18,169 nt of DNA from JBHIEE01 sp046760445 (GTDB lineage Bacteria; Acidobacteriota; Aminicenantia; JdFR-78), in contig JBHIEE010000054.1 in the NCBI GenBank assembly GCA_046760445.1, forward strand, positions 1-18,169. The letters are read 5' to 3'. The position numbers and the translations under genes are program-made. The notes under the pieces are model-generated. The model worked only from the letters and a program-made list of their open reading frames with translations, was not told where the DNA came from and did not search any database. The first letter of the stretch is position 1; each line of letters begins with the position of its first letter. This document shows, one piece after another, positions 1 to 8,633 of this stretch.

Positions 1-4
1 GGTC

Positions 5-32
5 TTGACAAATTGAGGGCGAAACCTATATT
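5..32 (+). promoter_or_regulatory. sigma-70-type promoter for the outer-membrane protein gene
   Basis: A perfect -35 box TTGACA (5-10) is followed after 16 bp by TATATT (27-32). Transcription would start near position 40, leaving a leader of about 50 nt before the ATG at 89. It probably drives the barrel protein and possibly the protease gene behind it, because no second clear promoter is visible in the 77-bp gap between them. Inferred from consensus match only. Confidence 0.6.
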
Positions 33-88
33 TATCAATACAATACGGATAACTTGGCTTTTTGAATACATAGAAGGAGAGTTAAAAA

Positions 89-1033
89 ATGAAATTTAAG
101 ATGTTTAACAAAAAAGTGGGAACAATTTTGGTTTTATTAACTGTCTCATTAATATTTTTAACCAAAATCTCTCAGGCAGAGGAGAAACTAAGTTTTATGG
201 AAAGATTTAGTCTTAAGCTTACTGGTGGATTGGCTTATGTGAGTGTTGGAGATATTAATAGATCCATAGACTCCTTTAACAATGGTTTAAAAGAAGCAGT
301 TCGCTATTCCAATGATTCATTAAATGGTGAAATAGAGGAACTTAATTATGGTTTTGATTGGGAAGCAGAATTAAGGATAGATATCAGTGATAAAGTTGGA
401 ATTGGCTTTGCTACAGGATATATTCATCTTAAAAATGAAAGTTCTCTCACTTATACAATAAGAGGATGGGATCGTAATGAGATAAACATATATTCTTTTG
501 AACCAAAAGTTACAGCTGTGCCTCTCAAATTGAGAGTTTATTATACATTGCCAGTAACTCCTAAAAGTAAGTTATTCTTAAATGGTGGAATAGGTTATTA
601 CTTTGCTAAGTGTTCCCAAGGGGAAAAGCGTAAATGGCGTAGTGTTATCACTGACAGATGGTGGAATGAGAATAAATATTGGGAAGTCAATTCTGGTAAT
701 TTTGGTTTTCATGGAGGAATTGGAATTGAATACAATTTAACAAAAAATTTGGCTTTAATGATTGAAGGAGAGGGAAGATATGCCAAGATAAAGAAATTAA
801 AAGGGAAGGGGAAATGGATATGGGAACCTAAGGAAGTAAATGGAACTCTTTATTACTATACCTGGTTTGATTGGAGGATAGGAGAATGGGGAGAATGGTA
901 CGACGGGTTGGCAGTTTTTGAAAGCGTAGAGGCTGGGAATAGACGCTTAGTTTGGGAGAGGGTTTTAAGAGAAGCAATTTTAGACTTAAGTGGATTCTCG
1001 TTGAGAGTAGGCATAAAGATAAAATTATTTTAA
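89..1033 (+). CDS. secreted outer-membrane beta-barrel-like protein
   Basis: A 314-residue protein of unknown specific function, probably an outer-membrane barrel. Residues 1-30 form a signal peptide: lysines at the start, a hydrophobic core around 10-25, and a likely signal peptidase I site after Ser-Gln-Ala30. The mature part alternates polar and hydrophobic residues with many aromatic and glycine residues. It contains barrel-like strands such as KVGIGFATGYIHL and GFHGGIGIEYNL and ends in GIKIKLF. A terminal phenylalanine is typical of substrates of the BAM outer-membrane assembly machinery. An AAGGAG ribosome binding site (74-79) supports the ATG at 89. The extracellular loops are rich in tryptophan (residues about 190-200 and 240-270). 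It is followed by a secreted protease gene in the same direction. I cannot assign a named family beyond generic OMP beta-barrel; a periplasmic beta-rich protein remains possible. Confidence 0.8.
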   Translation: MKFKMFNKKVGTILVLLTVSLIFLTKISQAEEKLSFMERFSLKLTGGLAYVSVGDINRSIDSFNNGLKEAVRYSNDSLNGEIEELNYGFDWEAELRIDISDKVGIGFATGYIHLKNESSLTYTIRGWDRNEINIYSFEPKVTAVPLKLRVYYTLPVTPKSKLFLNGGIGYYFAKCSQGEKRKWRSVITDRWWNENKYWEVNSGNFGFHGGIGIEYNLTKNLALMIEGEGRYAKIKKLKGKGKWIWEPKEVNGTLYYYTWFDWRIGEWGEWYDGLAVFESVEAGNRRLVWERVLREAILDLSGFSLRVGIKIKLF

Positions 1034-1110
1034 GAGGAGGGGATGAAAATAAGTTAAGAGCGAAAGGTAAAGGGTTTTAGGTAAAAAAACCTTTAAAGGG
1101 GGTAGATTAA

Positions 1111-3432
1111 ATGAAAAAATTAATTCTAATTTTTGCTTTAACTACTTTGTTGATTCCTTTGCTTATTTTATTGCCCAGACTTACATCTCAGCAGCTTAAA
1201 ACAGAGGGTTCGTCTAATTTTTACTATGCTCCTGGTAAAATAGTGATTCAATTTACTAAAGAAGTGAGCCCTGTTATTCCCTGGGAAGAAGATGGAATTA
1301 TTCATACTGGTATTGGTTCAGTAGATGAATTGTGCCAGAAATTCAAAGTTCACACTATGCGCCGGCAATTTCCTGCTCCAAAATATCCATTTCCAGACTT
1401 AACCCGACACTTTGTAGTGAAATTTGATGAATCAATAAATTTAGACAAAGTAGTCGATGCTTTTTCAAAAAATCCATTTATAGAGAAAGCAGAAAGAGTA
1501 GGAGTTCATAAATTTCTTATTCAGCCCAATGATCCAAAATATCCTCAACAATGGGCATTGCATAACACGGGTCAGGCAGGAGGAAAAGTGGATGCAGATA
1601 TTGATGCTCCTGAAGCCTGGAACATTCAAAAAGGTAGTAAAAGTGTTATTTTAGCTATTCCTGATTCAGGGGTGCTTTATACTCATCCAGATTTAAAAGG
1701 AAATATCTGGATAAATTGGAAAGAAAAAAATGGAACTCCTAATTATGATGATGACGGAAATGGATATATAGATGATATTTATGGTTGGGATTGGTATGAG
1801 AACGATAATGATCCTACTGATGAGGATGAACATGGCACTCCTATTGCTGGAATTGCAGCTGCAATGACTAATAATAATACTGGAGTAGCAGGTATTGCTG
1901 GTGGTTGGTATCTTGGACAGAAGGGTTGTAGAATTATGTGTCTACGCATTGGTTACAAGGGGGCTGATATGAGTAATGCTGCCTCCGCTATCCAATATGC
2001 AACAGATATGGGAGCATTTGCTATTAATTGCAGTTGGGAAAGTAGTAGCACTGGTACATTTCCTGAGGCTGTAGATTACGCCATACGAAATAAAGTATTA
2101 GTTGTTGTTGCTGCTGGAAATGCCAATGGAAACTACTGTAATGACACAAATAATAATTATCTAAGTACTCGCTCAGATGTTATGGTTGTTGCTGCTACCA
2201 ATATTGAGGATAAAAAAGCAAGGTATTCTAATTACGGACCTTGTGTAGATGTTTCTGCTCCTGGTGGTGATGGTCCTTATAAGGAGCAATGGATTTTAAC
2301 TACAATCCTAAATAATGACTATGGTTATTATAAAGGTACTTCCTATGCTGCACCAATGGTGGTAGGCTTAGCTGGACTTATAAAATCACAACGCCCTGCT
2401 TGGGGAAGATCGAAAATCTGGAATGCAATAGTTAAATCTGCAGATTATATTTATCACTTAAATCCTGATTATAAAGGTAAATTAGGTTCAGACAGAATCA
2501 ATGCTCATTATGCTTTAAAACAAACCTGGTCACCAGCAGCACCGAGTAATTTAACTGCTAAGGCAGTTGCATATAATCAGATAAATTTAAGCTGGAAAGA
2601 CAACTCAAATAATGAACTTGGATTTAAAATTCAAAGAAAAAAAGCTGGTGGTACATTTTCAACTATTAAAACAGTTGGAAGAAATGTCACTTCTTACAAG
2701 GATAAAAGTGTTTCTGCTAATACTACTTATTATTATCGAGTAAGAGCTTATAATGTAAATGGAAATTCAAGTTTTTCCAATACAGCCAGTGCTACAACTC
2801 CACCAAAGCCTGCACCTCCCGCTGCACCAAGCAATTTAACCGCCACTGCAAAGACATCTTATCGGATAGATTTAGCCTGGAAGGATAACTCAAACAATGA
2901 AGATGGATTTAAGATTGAGCGAAAGATAAAAAATGTAACATCTTTTTCCCAGATTGCTAAAGTAGGACGAAATGTCACTTCTTATAGTGATACTTCTTGT
3001 GAACCTGCCACTACTTACTGTTATCGAGTAAGAGCTTATAATGCAAGTGGAAACTCTTCTTACTCAAACACAGCCTGTGCGACAACCTTTCCTGAGAAGC
3101 CAGAACCACCTGAACCTCCTTTTCCTAAGGGTATAGATTTAGGATTATCAGTTGATAAAACTATTATCAATTCTGGAGAGTCAGTTACCTTTACTTATAC
3201 AATAACTAATATAGGTAGAGCAAAATTAACTGATGTTGTGTTAGAAGATAGTTTTGGTCATGTGGCTGAGATATCCAGGTTACCAAGCACAGGGAAAGGC
3301 AATTATACTCGAAATGTTATCTTGACTGAAACTACAACCAATACTGCTACGGTTATTGCTGTATACCATATTAAAAATAAGATAGGTAATGTTAAGGCTA
3401 CTGCAACTATAACAGTTGAAGTTAGAGAGTAG
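1111..3432 (+). CDS. secreted subtilisin-like serine protease with two FN3 domains
   Basis: A 773-residue exported peptidase of the S8 (subtilase) family. Residues 1-27 are a hydrophobic signal peptide. Residues about 40-137 look like an inhibitory propeptide. The catalytic domain spans about 145-455. The triad is visible as Asp185 (AIPDSGV), His241 (DEHGTPIAG) and Ser411 (GTSYAAPM), with the oxyanion Asn337 (AAGNANG). A DDDGNGYIDD stretch (213-222) is an acidic loop of the kind that binds calcium in this family. Two fibronectin III repeats follow (about 474-567 and 569-659), then a proline-rich linker and a C-terminal Ig-like DUF11-type domain (about 676-773). The C-terminal domains probably hold the enzyme on a surface or polymer. 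No membrane anchor, LPXTG or dockerin is seen. The start has a GGGGGT ribosome binding site about 8 nt upstream. Six cysteines inside the catalytic domain could form disulfides. The gene converges on the next one with only 13 bp between stop codons. Confidence 0.93.
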   Translation: MKKLILIFALTTLLIPLLILLPRLTSQQLKTEGSSNFYYAPGKIVIQFTKEVSPVIPWEEDGIIHTGIGSVDELCQKFKVHTMRRQFPAPKYPFPDLTRHFVVKFDESINLDKVVDAFSKNPFIEKAERVGVHKFLIQPNDPKYPQQWALHNTGQAGGKVDADIDAPEAWNIQKGSKSVILAIPDSGVLYTHPDLKGNIWINWKEKNGTPNYDDDGNGYIDDIYGWDWYENDNDPTDEDEHGTPIAGIAAAMTNNNTGVAGIAGGWYLGQKGCRIMCLRIGYKGADMSNAASAIQYATDMGAFAINCSWESSSTGTFPEAVDYAIRNKVLVVVAAGNANGNYCNDTNNNYLSTRSDVMVVAATNIEDKKARYSNYGPCVDVSAPGGDGPYKEQWILTTILNNDYGYYKGTSYAAPMVVGLAGLIKSQRPAWGRSKIWNAIVKSADYIYHLNPDYKGKLGSDRINAHYALKQTWSPAAPSNLTAKAVAYNQINLSWKDNSNNELGFKIQRKKAGGTFSTIKTVGRNVTSYKDKSVSANTTYYYRVRAYNVNGNSSFSNTASATTPPKPAPPAAPSNLTATAKTSYRIDLAWKDNSNNEDGFKIERKIKNVTSFSQIAKVGRNVTSYSDTSCEPATTYCYRVRAYNASGNSSYSNTACATTFPEKPEPPEPPFPKGIDLGLSVDKTIINSGESVTFTYTITNIGRAKLTDVVLEDSFGHVAEISRLPSTGKGNYTRNVILTETTTNTATVIAVYHIKNKIGNVKATATITVEVRE
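2536..3087 (+). repeat. tandem duplication of the FN3-coding segment
   Basis: Two consecutive copies of a roughly 95-codon fibronectin III unit lie inside the protease gene. Similarity persists at the DNA level. A 23-nt identical stretch occurs at 2733-2755 and again at 3021-3043, and a 16-nt one at 2681-2696 and 2969-2984, both at a spacing of 288 nt. The copies differ by one codon in the middle. This points to fairly recent duplication or gene conversion between domains. Confidence 0.8.
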
Positions 3433-3445
3433 TAGCTTAAACTTT

Positions 3446-4942
3446 TTATTCCCTCACCCAGACATCTTTTAAAAAAGTAAAGTCTCCGGCAGGATAAAGT
3501 CTTACTCCTTGGATTTTCTTATTCATTACAGCCACATTATCTGCATACCAGAGTGAAATATAAGGCACATCCGAGGCAATGATTTGTTGAATTTGAGAAT
3601 ATAATTTTTTTCTTTCTTCAAGATTATAAACAGTTCTTGCTTTTTCAATTAACTGGTCAAGATAAGGATTAATATATTTTACCCGGTTAGCTCCCTTAGG
3701 AGGTAAATTTGCTGAATGGAAAAGATTATAAAATATGTCCGGGTCAGATACTCCAATCCATCTTAAAGAATAGATTTGAAAGTTACCTTTAAGAATATCA
3801 GAATAAAAGGTGGCAAATTCAAAAGATCTGATTTCTACCTCTATCCCTATTTTTTTTAAGCTGTCTTTAACAATCATTGCCAACTGACGACCAAAAGAAG
3901 AATTTGATGTTTTGTAAACAAGCTTAAATCTCGACTTGCCTTTTCTTTGTTTATATCCTGCCTGGTCAAGGAGCTGATTAGCCTTATCTAAGTTATATTC
4001 AAATTTAAAAACATTGCCCTCGTATGCCCAATTATTGGGAGCTAAAACTCCACTTGCTGGCCTGGCATAACCTCTCATCAAATTAGCAATTATTTCATCC
4101 CGATTTAAAGCATAACCAATTGCCTGGCGAACCAATTTGTTCTTTAAAATTGGATCAGCTAAATTAAACCCAAGATAATAATAAGTCGTTCCCAGCTTTC
4201 TTATGATTTTCAGATTCTTATCCTGGGCTAAGAAATAAATTAAATCTGGTGAAAGAACATTTAGACCTAAATCAACCGTTCTTCTTTTCAATTCCAGTGC
4301 TCGGGTAATGGCATCAGGAATAATTCTCGCGATTAACCTGTTAATTTTTGGTTTACCTTTAAAATAATCAGAGAAAGCCTCAAAAATAATTTCCTCAGAA
4401 TCTTGTTTAACTAATTTAAACGGGCCGGTGCCGACTGGATTTTTAAAAAAATCAGCTCCTGAATCTTTAGGAACAATACCTAAGGTAAGATTAATTAAAA
4501 AAGAGGAATAAGGCTGTTTTAAAATAAATTTGACCGCCCATCTATCTGGAGCTTCAACTTTTTTAAGTACAGCAAAAGATTGTTTTCTCAAAGAAATAAA
4601 TTCTTCGTCCAAAAGACTTTGAAAAGTGAATTTGACATCTTCTGAGTCTAAGATCTTTCCATTGTGAAATTTTATTCCTTTCTTTAAATAAAAAACAAAT
4701 GTCCAATCATCTACTCTCTCCCATCTTTCAGCCAAATCAGGAACCAATTCATCTTTTTCATTTCTTTCTAATAGGCCACTAAACATAATCTGATGAAGAC
4801 GCTGAGAAACAGAATCAGTCCCGATCCTCGGGTCTAAATTAGTTGGACTGTTATCTAATTCAAGAATTAAAGTGGAAGAATTAGGGTGGTGGAATGAACA
4901 GGTAAGAAAAAGTAGAAGAAAAATCAATAATATTTTTTTCAT
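3446..4942 (-). CDS. ABC transporter solute-binding protein, peptide/nickel (SBP_bac_5) family
   Basis: A 498-residue extracytoplasmic binding protein of the oligopeptide/dipeptide/nickel family (cluster C). The N-terminus is a short signal with a hydrophobic run (residues 3-14) ending at Cys15. The FLTC sequence is a non-ideal lipobox, so lipoprotein attachment is likely but not certain. Family hallmarks follow: LDPRIGTDSVSQRLHQIMFSG near residue 37, DLAERWERVDDWTFVFYLKK near 69, FHNGKILDSEDVKFTF near 92, and RQAIGYALNRDEI near 270. Such proteins capture peptides, nickel chelates or similar solutes and deliver them to a two-permease, two-ATPase transporter. No permease or ATPase gene is in the window, so it is an orphan here. 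The ATG lies 7 bp after the nucleoside transporter stop with no strong ribosome binding site, suggesting translational coupling. The substrate cannot be predicted from this sequence. Confidence 0.9.
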   Translation of the reverse strand: MKKILLIFLLLFLTCSFHHPNSSTLILELDNSPTNLDPRIGTDSVSQRLHQIMFSGLLERNEKDELVPDLAERWERVDDWTFVFYLKKGIKFHNGKILDSEDVKFTFQSLLDEEFISLRKQSFAVLKKVEAPDRWAVKFILKQPYSSFLINLTLGIVPKDSGADFFKNPVGTGPFKLVKQDSEEIIFEAFSDYFKGKPKINRLIARIIPDAITRALELKRRTVDLGLNVLSPDLIYFLAQDKNLKIIRKLGTTYYYLGFNLADPILKNKLVRQAIGYALNRDEIIANLMRGYARPASGVLAPNNWAYEGNVFKFEYNLDKANQLLDQAGYKQRKGKSRFKLVYKTSNSSFGRQLAMIVKDSLKKIGIEVEIRSFEFATFYSDILKGNFQIYSLRWIGVSDPDIFYNLFHSANLPPKGANRVKYINPYLDQLIEKARTVYNLEERKKLYSQIQQIIASDVPYISLWYADNVAVMNKKIQGVRLYPAGDFTFLKDVWVRE

Positions 4943-4949
4943 AATTTAA

Positions 4950-6260
4950 TTATCTTCCAAGGAGAATTGAACTCTCACTGAAAAATGTGCCTGCCACAGC
5001 TGCGGTCATCAGACAAGCCAGGGTAGCAGCCAGAAGAGCTCGAAAACCCAAACGGGATAAGTCTCTTATCCTTTCAGGCACCAAAGCTGCAATGCCTCCC
5101 ACAAAGATGGCTAAAGAAGCAATGTGGGCAAACCCACAAAGAGCATAGGTAGTAATAATGGCTGACCGAGGATGATGAAGCTCACCAGCAGCCAATAATT
5201 GAGCCAAGTGTTGATAAGACTGAACCTCTGTAGCAACAGTCCTCTCTCCAATAACTTGGGCTATTTGAATAGCATCAGAAGGAGGGACTCCGATAGCTAA
5301 AGTAAAAGGGTAAAAAACATAACCCAGGAGACCTTTGATTGACCAGTCAATGTTTAAACCAAGCCAAGTATTTATCTGCCCTCCAAACAATCCTAAAATC
5401 AAATCAAGCAAAGCAATCAGTCCCAGAAAAGCAAGAAGCAAAGTAGCAATTCCAATTACAAGACGAGTTCCACTGTTTGCTCCATTAATGATGGCTTCAA
5501 TTAGATTTCCCTCTCGTTCGTAATGAGGCTTTACCTGTTCCCCCAGGGTGGTAGGGGTTTCGGTCTCTGGGTAAAGAAGTTTAGCCATGACAACAGCAGC
5601 AGGAGCTGAAAGAAGGGAAGCAGAAACTAAATGGCCAGCAATAGTAGAAAATTCTTTTTGAAGAATAAAAACATAAAGAGCCATCACACTCGAGGCAATG
5701 GTGCCCATTCCTGCAGTGAGAATAGTGCATAATTCTGACTTGGTCATTTCTTTTAGATGTGGTTGAACAGTTAAAGCTGATTCAATTCCAACAAAAATAT
5801 TGCTTGAAACACAGAGGGATTCTGCTCCACTTATTCGCATTAAACGGGTAAAAACATAGGAAAAAAGGCGAATAAGAAAGGGCATCACCTTTAAATAATA
5901 GAGAGCTCCCACAAGTGCAGCGAAGAAAATAACAGTGGGAAGAGCCTGAAAAGCCAAGAAGAATCCCAAAGAAGTTTCGCCCGCTTCATTGGTTGTCCCA
6001 GGAGGAAGAGCCAGCCGACCAAATAAAAATTTTGTGCCAGCAGTGGCACTGTCCAAGACTCTAATTACTACTTGATTAATAGCCAAAAAGACTTTTGATC
6101 CAGTAGGAACAACAAAAATTAAGACGGCGAAAAGAAGTTGAAGACTAATTCCCCAAAAAATTACCCGCCAGTTAATCACTCTCCGGTTAGTTGACAGCAA
6201 CCAGGCAAAGCCCATCAGGATAAAAATCCCAGCAAAACTTACCAGGTTGTATAATTCCAT
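4950..6260 (-). CDS. nupC: concentrative nucleoside transporter, NupC/CNT family
   Basis: A 436-residue polytopic inner-membrane protein of the concentrative nucleoside transporter family, which imports nucleosides using a sodium or proton gradient. About eight to ten hydrophobic helices can be followed. CNT signatures are present: TTNEAGETSLGFFLAFQALP near residue 90, SGAESLCVSSNIFVGIESAL near 143 (binding-site Glu and Ser/Asn residues), GANSGTRLVIGIATLLLAFL near 260, and TYALCGFAHIASLAIFVGG near 370. Length is normal for bacterial members. The ATG at 6260 has a good GAGGAGGT ribosome binding site. It sits downstream of DUF167/DivIVA (74-bp gap) and immediately upstream of the solute-binding protein gene, so nucleoside and peptide uptake may be co-transcribed. 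The symbol is by family; the sodium versus proton coupling is not determined. Confidence 0.93.
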   Translation of the reverse strand: MELYNLVSFAGIFILMGFAWLLSTNRRVINWRVIFWGISLQLLFAVLIFVVPTGSKVFLAINQVVIRVLDSATAGTKFLFGRLALPPGTTNEAGETSLGFFLAFQALPTVIFFAALVGALYYLKVMPFLIRLFSYVFTRLMRISGAESLCVSSNIFVGIESALTVQPHLKEMTKSELCTILTAGMGTIASSVMALYVFILQKEFSTIAGHLVSASLLSAPAAVVMAKLLYPETETPTTLGEQVKPHYEREGNLIEAIINGANSGTRLVIGIATLLLAFLGLIALLDLILGLFGGQINTWLGLNIDWSIKGLLGYVFYPFTLAIGVPPSDAIQIAQVIGERTVATEVQSYQHLAQLLAAGELHHPRSAIITTYALCGFAHIASLAIFVGGIAALVPERIRDLSRLGFRALLAATLACLMTAAVAGTFFSESSILLGR

Positions 6261-6334
6261 GTTTTACCTCCTCTGGGTAGGTAAATTTGGAGTTAGAGAG
6301 GAAGAAGATAACTTACCATTTTACGAGTAGATTC

Positions 6335-6619
6335 TTAATTATTTAAGGTATTTAATTTCTCAGTTATATACTCGCCTGAAATACCTTCTAAGAGAAATAC
6401 CTTTTCTTTGGATCTTTCCCCTTTTAGTAATTTGATTTTAGATTTTGGAATTTTTAAAAATTTGGAGAGGAGCTGAATTGCTTCCTGATTAGCGGCTCCT
6501 TTTATTGGGCGAGAAGTCAATTTTAATTTCAAGGTATTGGGTGATAATAATTCAATTGATTGCTTTCTTGCTCCAGGATGAACTTTAACCTCCAGAAAAA
6601 TCTTCTCATCTGGGCTCAT
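6335..6619 (-). CDS. DUF167/YggU family protein
   Basis: A 94-residue small alpha/beta protein of the DUF167 (YggU) family. The diagnostic pattern is visible: VKVHPGARKQSI near residue 11, LKLKLTSRPIKGAANQEAIQLLSKFL near 29-54, and KSKIKLLKGERSKEKVFLLEG near 59-79. The function of the family is not settled. Its ATG overlaps the DivIVA stop codon in an ATGA arrangement (6616-6619), so translation is coupled. The same association with YggT, YggS and division genes is common across bacteria, which supports the assignment. Confidence 0.9.
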   Translation of the reverse strand: MSPDEKIFLEVKVHPGARKQSIELLSPNTLKLKLTSRPIKGAANQEAIQLLSKFLKIPKSKIKLLKGERSKEKVFLLEGISGEYITEKLNTLNN

Positions 6620-7110
6620 TCTTTTTCTTTGGCTAAAAAGTCAATCTTCGCCCCTTCTTCAGCCTCTTTTCTTTGAATTTCTATTAGGTGCTGAACTGAA
6701 TCAATATAGTTAAGTAATTTAAGTTCAAAATCTTTTCGGATTCTTTTTAAAGAGAAAATTTCATCCTTCAATTTTCTAACCTCCTGGGCAGAGCGATTTA
6801 TAATGTCTTCAGCTTTCACTTCTGCTTCCTTGACTATTAACTCTGATTCCTTCCTGGCATTTTCTTTCAATTCTTCAGCAAATTTTTGGGCAGCAATAAG
6901 TGTTTCTCTTAAAACTTTTTCTCTAATTCGATATTCTTCCAACTTCTCTTTTAGACTTTTTATCTCGTCCTTTAGCTTTTCATTCTTCAGAAGATAAAGA
7001 TCAAATTCTTCAGCTAAATAACTGAGGAACTGATGAACCTCTTCTGGGTCGTAACCTTTAAGTTTTCGGGAAAAAGTCTGCTCCTTGATTTGAGAAGAAC
7101 TTATTTTCAT
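6616..7110 (-). CDS. divIVA: DivIVA-domain coiled-coil protein
   Basis: A 164-residue cytoplasmic protein of the DivIVA family. The N-terminal membrane-curvature-sensing domain is recognisable in MKISSSQIKEQTFSRKLKGY followed by DPEEVHQFL (residues 1-29). A long charged coiled coil, rich in Lys/Glu with heptad leucines and isoleucines, runs from about residue 35 to 150. Known members mark poles or division sites and organise cell-wall synthesis. The ATG has a GGAGGA site. It lies between YggT (15-bp gap) and DUF167 (4-bp overlap), the usual division/envelope neighbourhood. SepF, which often accompanies this set, is not in the window. Presence beside an outer-membrane-type gene is mildly unusual but known in several deep-branching phyla. 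Confidence 0.9.
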   Translation of the reverse strand: MKISSSQIKEQTFSRKLKGYDPEEVHQFLSYLAEEFDLYLLKNEKLKDEIKSLKEKLEEYRIREKVLRETLIAAQKFAEELKENARKESELIVKEAEVKAEDIINRSAQEVRKLKDEIFSLKRIRKDFELKLLNYIDSVQHLIEIQRKEAEEGAKIDFLAKEKE

Positions 7111-7125
7111 TTCCTCCTCCCTTAT

Positions 7126-7437
7126 TTATTTTCCTTCTAAAATAGAAAGGGCATAATGACTCAAGGAAGTTACAAGAAATGAGTCAATAAAAAGAATTAA
7201 AAATATGACAATAATCGGGGAAATATCAATCCCTCCCAATTTATAGGGAGGAACAATTCTTCTACAAGGTTGTAATACAGGTTCGGTCAGGTAATAAAGA
7301 GTTCTGACTAAAGGATGATAGGGGTTGGGGTAAACCCAAGAAAGCACTGCCCGAATGATAATGATCCACATATATCCCATTAAGAGTAAATGGAATACTT
7401 GAGCAAAAGCTTTTAATAAACTGGCAAATAAAATCAT
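7126..7437 (-). CDS. yggT: YggT family membrane protein
   Basis: A 103-residue integral membrane protein with two hydrophobic segments (about residues 5-31 and 73-92). Between them is the family pattern RAVLSWVYPNPYHPLVRTLY then LTEPVLQPCRRIVPPYKLGG IDISPI (residues about 29-75). The family is linked to envelope and osmotic functions and to division genes, but its biochemistry is unclear. The start codon abuts the YggS stop codon with no gap, so the two are almost certainly translated together. The single-copy YggT half-unit is typical of non-proteobacterial members. Confidence 0.92.
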   Translation of the reverse strand: MILFASLLKAFAQVFHLLLMGYMWIIIIRAVLSWVYPNPYHPLVRTLYYLTEPVLQPCRRIVPPYKLGGIDISPIIVIFLILFIDSFLVTSLSHYALSILEGK

Positions 7438-8130
7438 TTATGCCCTCGGTCCAAAAATGGCTGTTCCCAATCTAACCATTGTGGCCCCTTCCTCGATTGC
7501 CACCACAAAGTCTTGACTCATCCCCATGGAGAGCTCGGTTGGATTGAGCCCAGGAATTTTCATTTGATTAATTTTTTCCTTTATTTCTCTCAGCCTGATA
7601 AAATAGGGTCTGACTTCTTCTGGTTCTAAAAAAGGAGGAATAACCATTAAACCCTTTGTCTCTAAATAAGGTAAATTAGCTAAATTTTCTAATTTTTCCC
7701 ATAATTCTTCTTCTAGGAATCCTGACTTGGTCGATTCCCGGCCGATATTGATTTCCAAAAGGCACGGTATTTTCTGATTAATCCTCTGACAGGATTTATT
7801 AATCTTTTCTGCTAATGCCAGGCTGCTCACTGATTGAATCATCTTAAAAAGATTTAAAGCTTTATTAACTTTATTTTTCTGTAAATAACCAATCATATGC
7901 CATTCCACGTTTTTGTCTTTTAGCTCGGAAATTTTTTTTTCTGCTTCCTGAACCCTGTTTTCACCAATGATGCTCACCCCAGCAGCAATTGCTTCTCTAA
8001 TTTTCTCGACAGGAACAGTCTTAGTGGCAGCAACTAATTTTACCTTATCTGGATTTCGACCTACTTTTTTACATGAAATTTCAATTTTTTCTCTAATTCG
8101 AACCAAATTTTCCTTTATATCTGCACTCAC
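7438..8130 (-). CDS. yggS: pyridoxal-phosphate homeostasis protein, YggS/PROSC family
   Basis: A 230-residue cytosolic PLP-binding protein with an alanine-racemase-like TIM barrel. The PLP lysine is Lys37 in VAATKTVP. Other hallmarks are GENRVQEAEKK (about 56), WHMIGYLQKNKV (about 77), LEINIGRESTKSG (about 124), ELSMGMSQDF (about 200) and GATMVRLGTAIFGPR at the end. Members carry PLP safely and affect amino-acid and vitamin B6 balance rather than catalysing a known reaction. The start appears to be GTG at 8130, in frame with the conserved N-terminus. No good ribosome binding site precedes it, so the exact start is less certain than the identity. The gene leads the YggS-YggT-DivIVA-DUF167 run. 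Confidence 0.93.
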   Translation of the reverse strand: MSADIKENLVRIREKIEISCKKVGRNPDKVKLVAATKTVPVEKIREAIAAGVSIIGENRVQEAEKKISELKDKNVEWHMIGYLQKNKVNKALNLFKMIQSVSSLALAEKINKSCQRINQKIPCLLEINIGRESTKSGFLEEELWEKLENLANLPYLETKGLMVIPPFLEPEEVRPYFIRLREIKEKINQMKIPGLNPTELSMGMSQDFVVAIEEGATMVRLGTAIFGPRA

Positions 8131-8203
8131 CGTGTTAGAAGTTTAGCAGAGATAAAAAAAAGAGTCAATTTTATCAATTTTTAGTTATGAATAATGATTC
8201 AAT

Positions 8204-8512
8204 CTAGAGAACAAACAATTCTTTTAAGAGCAATTTCACTTTTTTATCTATTTCATCTTTATCTTCTTTTTTATAAGTCTGAATTTTTTGCTTCAATTCT
8301 TTTCTTGTTATTTTTCCAGAAAGATAATATTTACCTCCTATTTCAATGACAGGAATTTGATGCTTATACTTTTCATAAATATCCAAATCATCAGTAATAT
8401 CGATTCTGTGGGCAGAAAACTTAAAAAGATTTTCCATTTCCTCAAGAAGCTCTTCCACCTCCTCACAAAGTGAACAATTTGGTTTAGTATAGAATTTTAT
8501 CTGTAAACTCAT
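8204..8512 (-). CDS. glutaredoxin-like thioredoxin-fold protein
   Basis: A 102-residue small thioredoxin-fold protein of the glutaredoxin-like (DUF836-type) group. The redox motif is CSLC (Cys13-Cys16) in FYTKPNCSLCEEVEELL. The cis-proline region is HQIPVIEIGGKYYLSGKIT (about residues 51-69). The C-terminal tail (about 80-102) is lysine-rich and helical. It is likely a cytosolic thiol-disulfide reductase or electron carrier with unknown partner. It precedes YggS by about 70 bp and reads the same way, so it may be the first gene of that run. The AGGA sequence is very close to the ATG, making a weak ribosome binding site. Confidence 0.82.
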   Translation of the reverse strand: MSLQIKFYTKPNCSLCEEVEELLEEMENLFKFSAHRIDITDDLDIYEKYKHQIPVIEIGGKYYLSGKITRKELKQKIQTYKKEDKDEIDKKVKLLLKELFVL

Positions 8513-8633
8513 CTTCCTAATTTTGGTCTAAGATTAACAAATAAAAATAGGAATACTCAATATATGGCTCTAGAATTTTTATCTTCTTGAAAAAATTTGT
8601 CAGCAAAAAATTTTTAAAATCAGCAAGCCAAAT

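Noticed and set aside
1043..1057. A four-codon frame with a strong GAGGAGGGG site after the barrel protein gene
   Set aside because: Too short to support as a gene; purine-rich runs are common at gene ends here.
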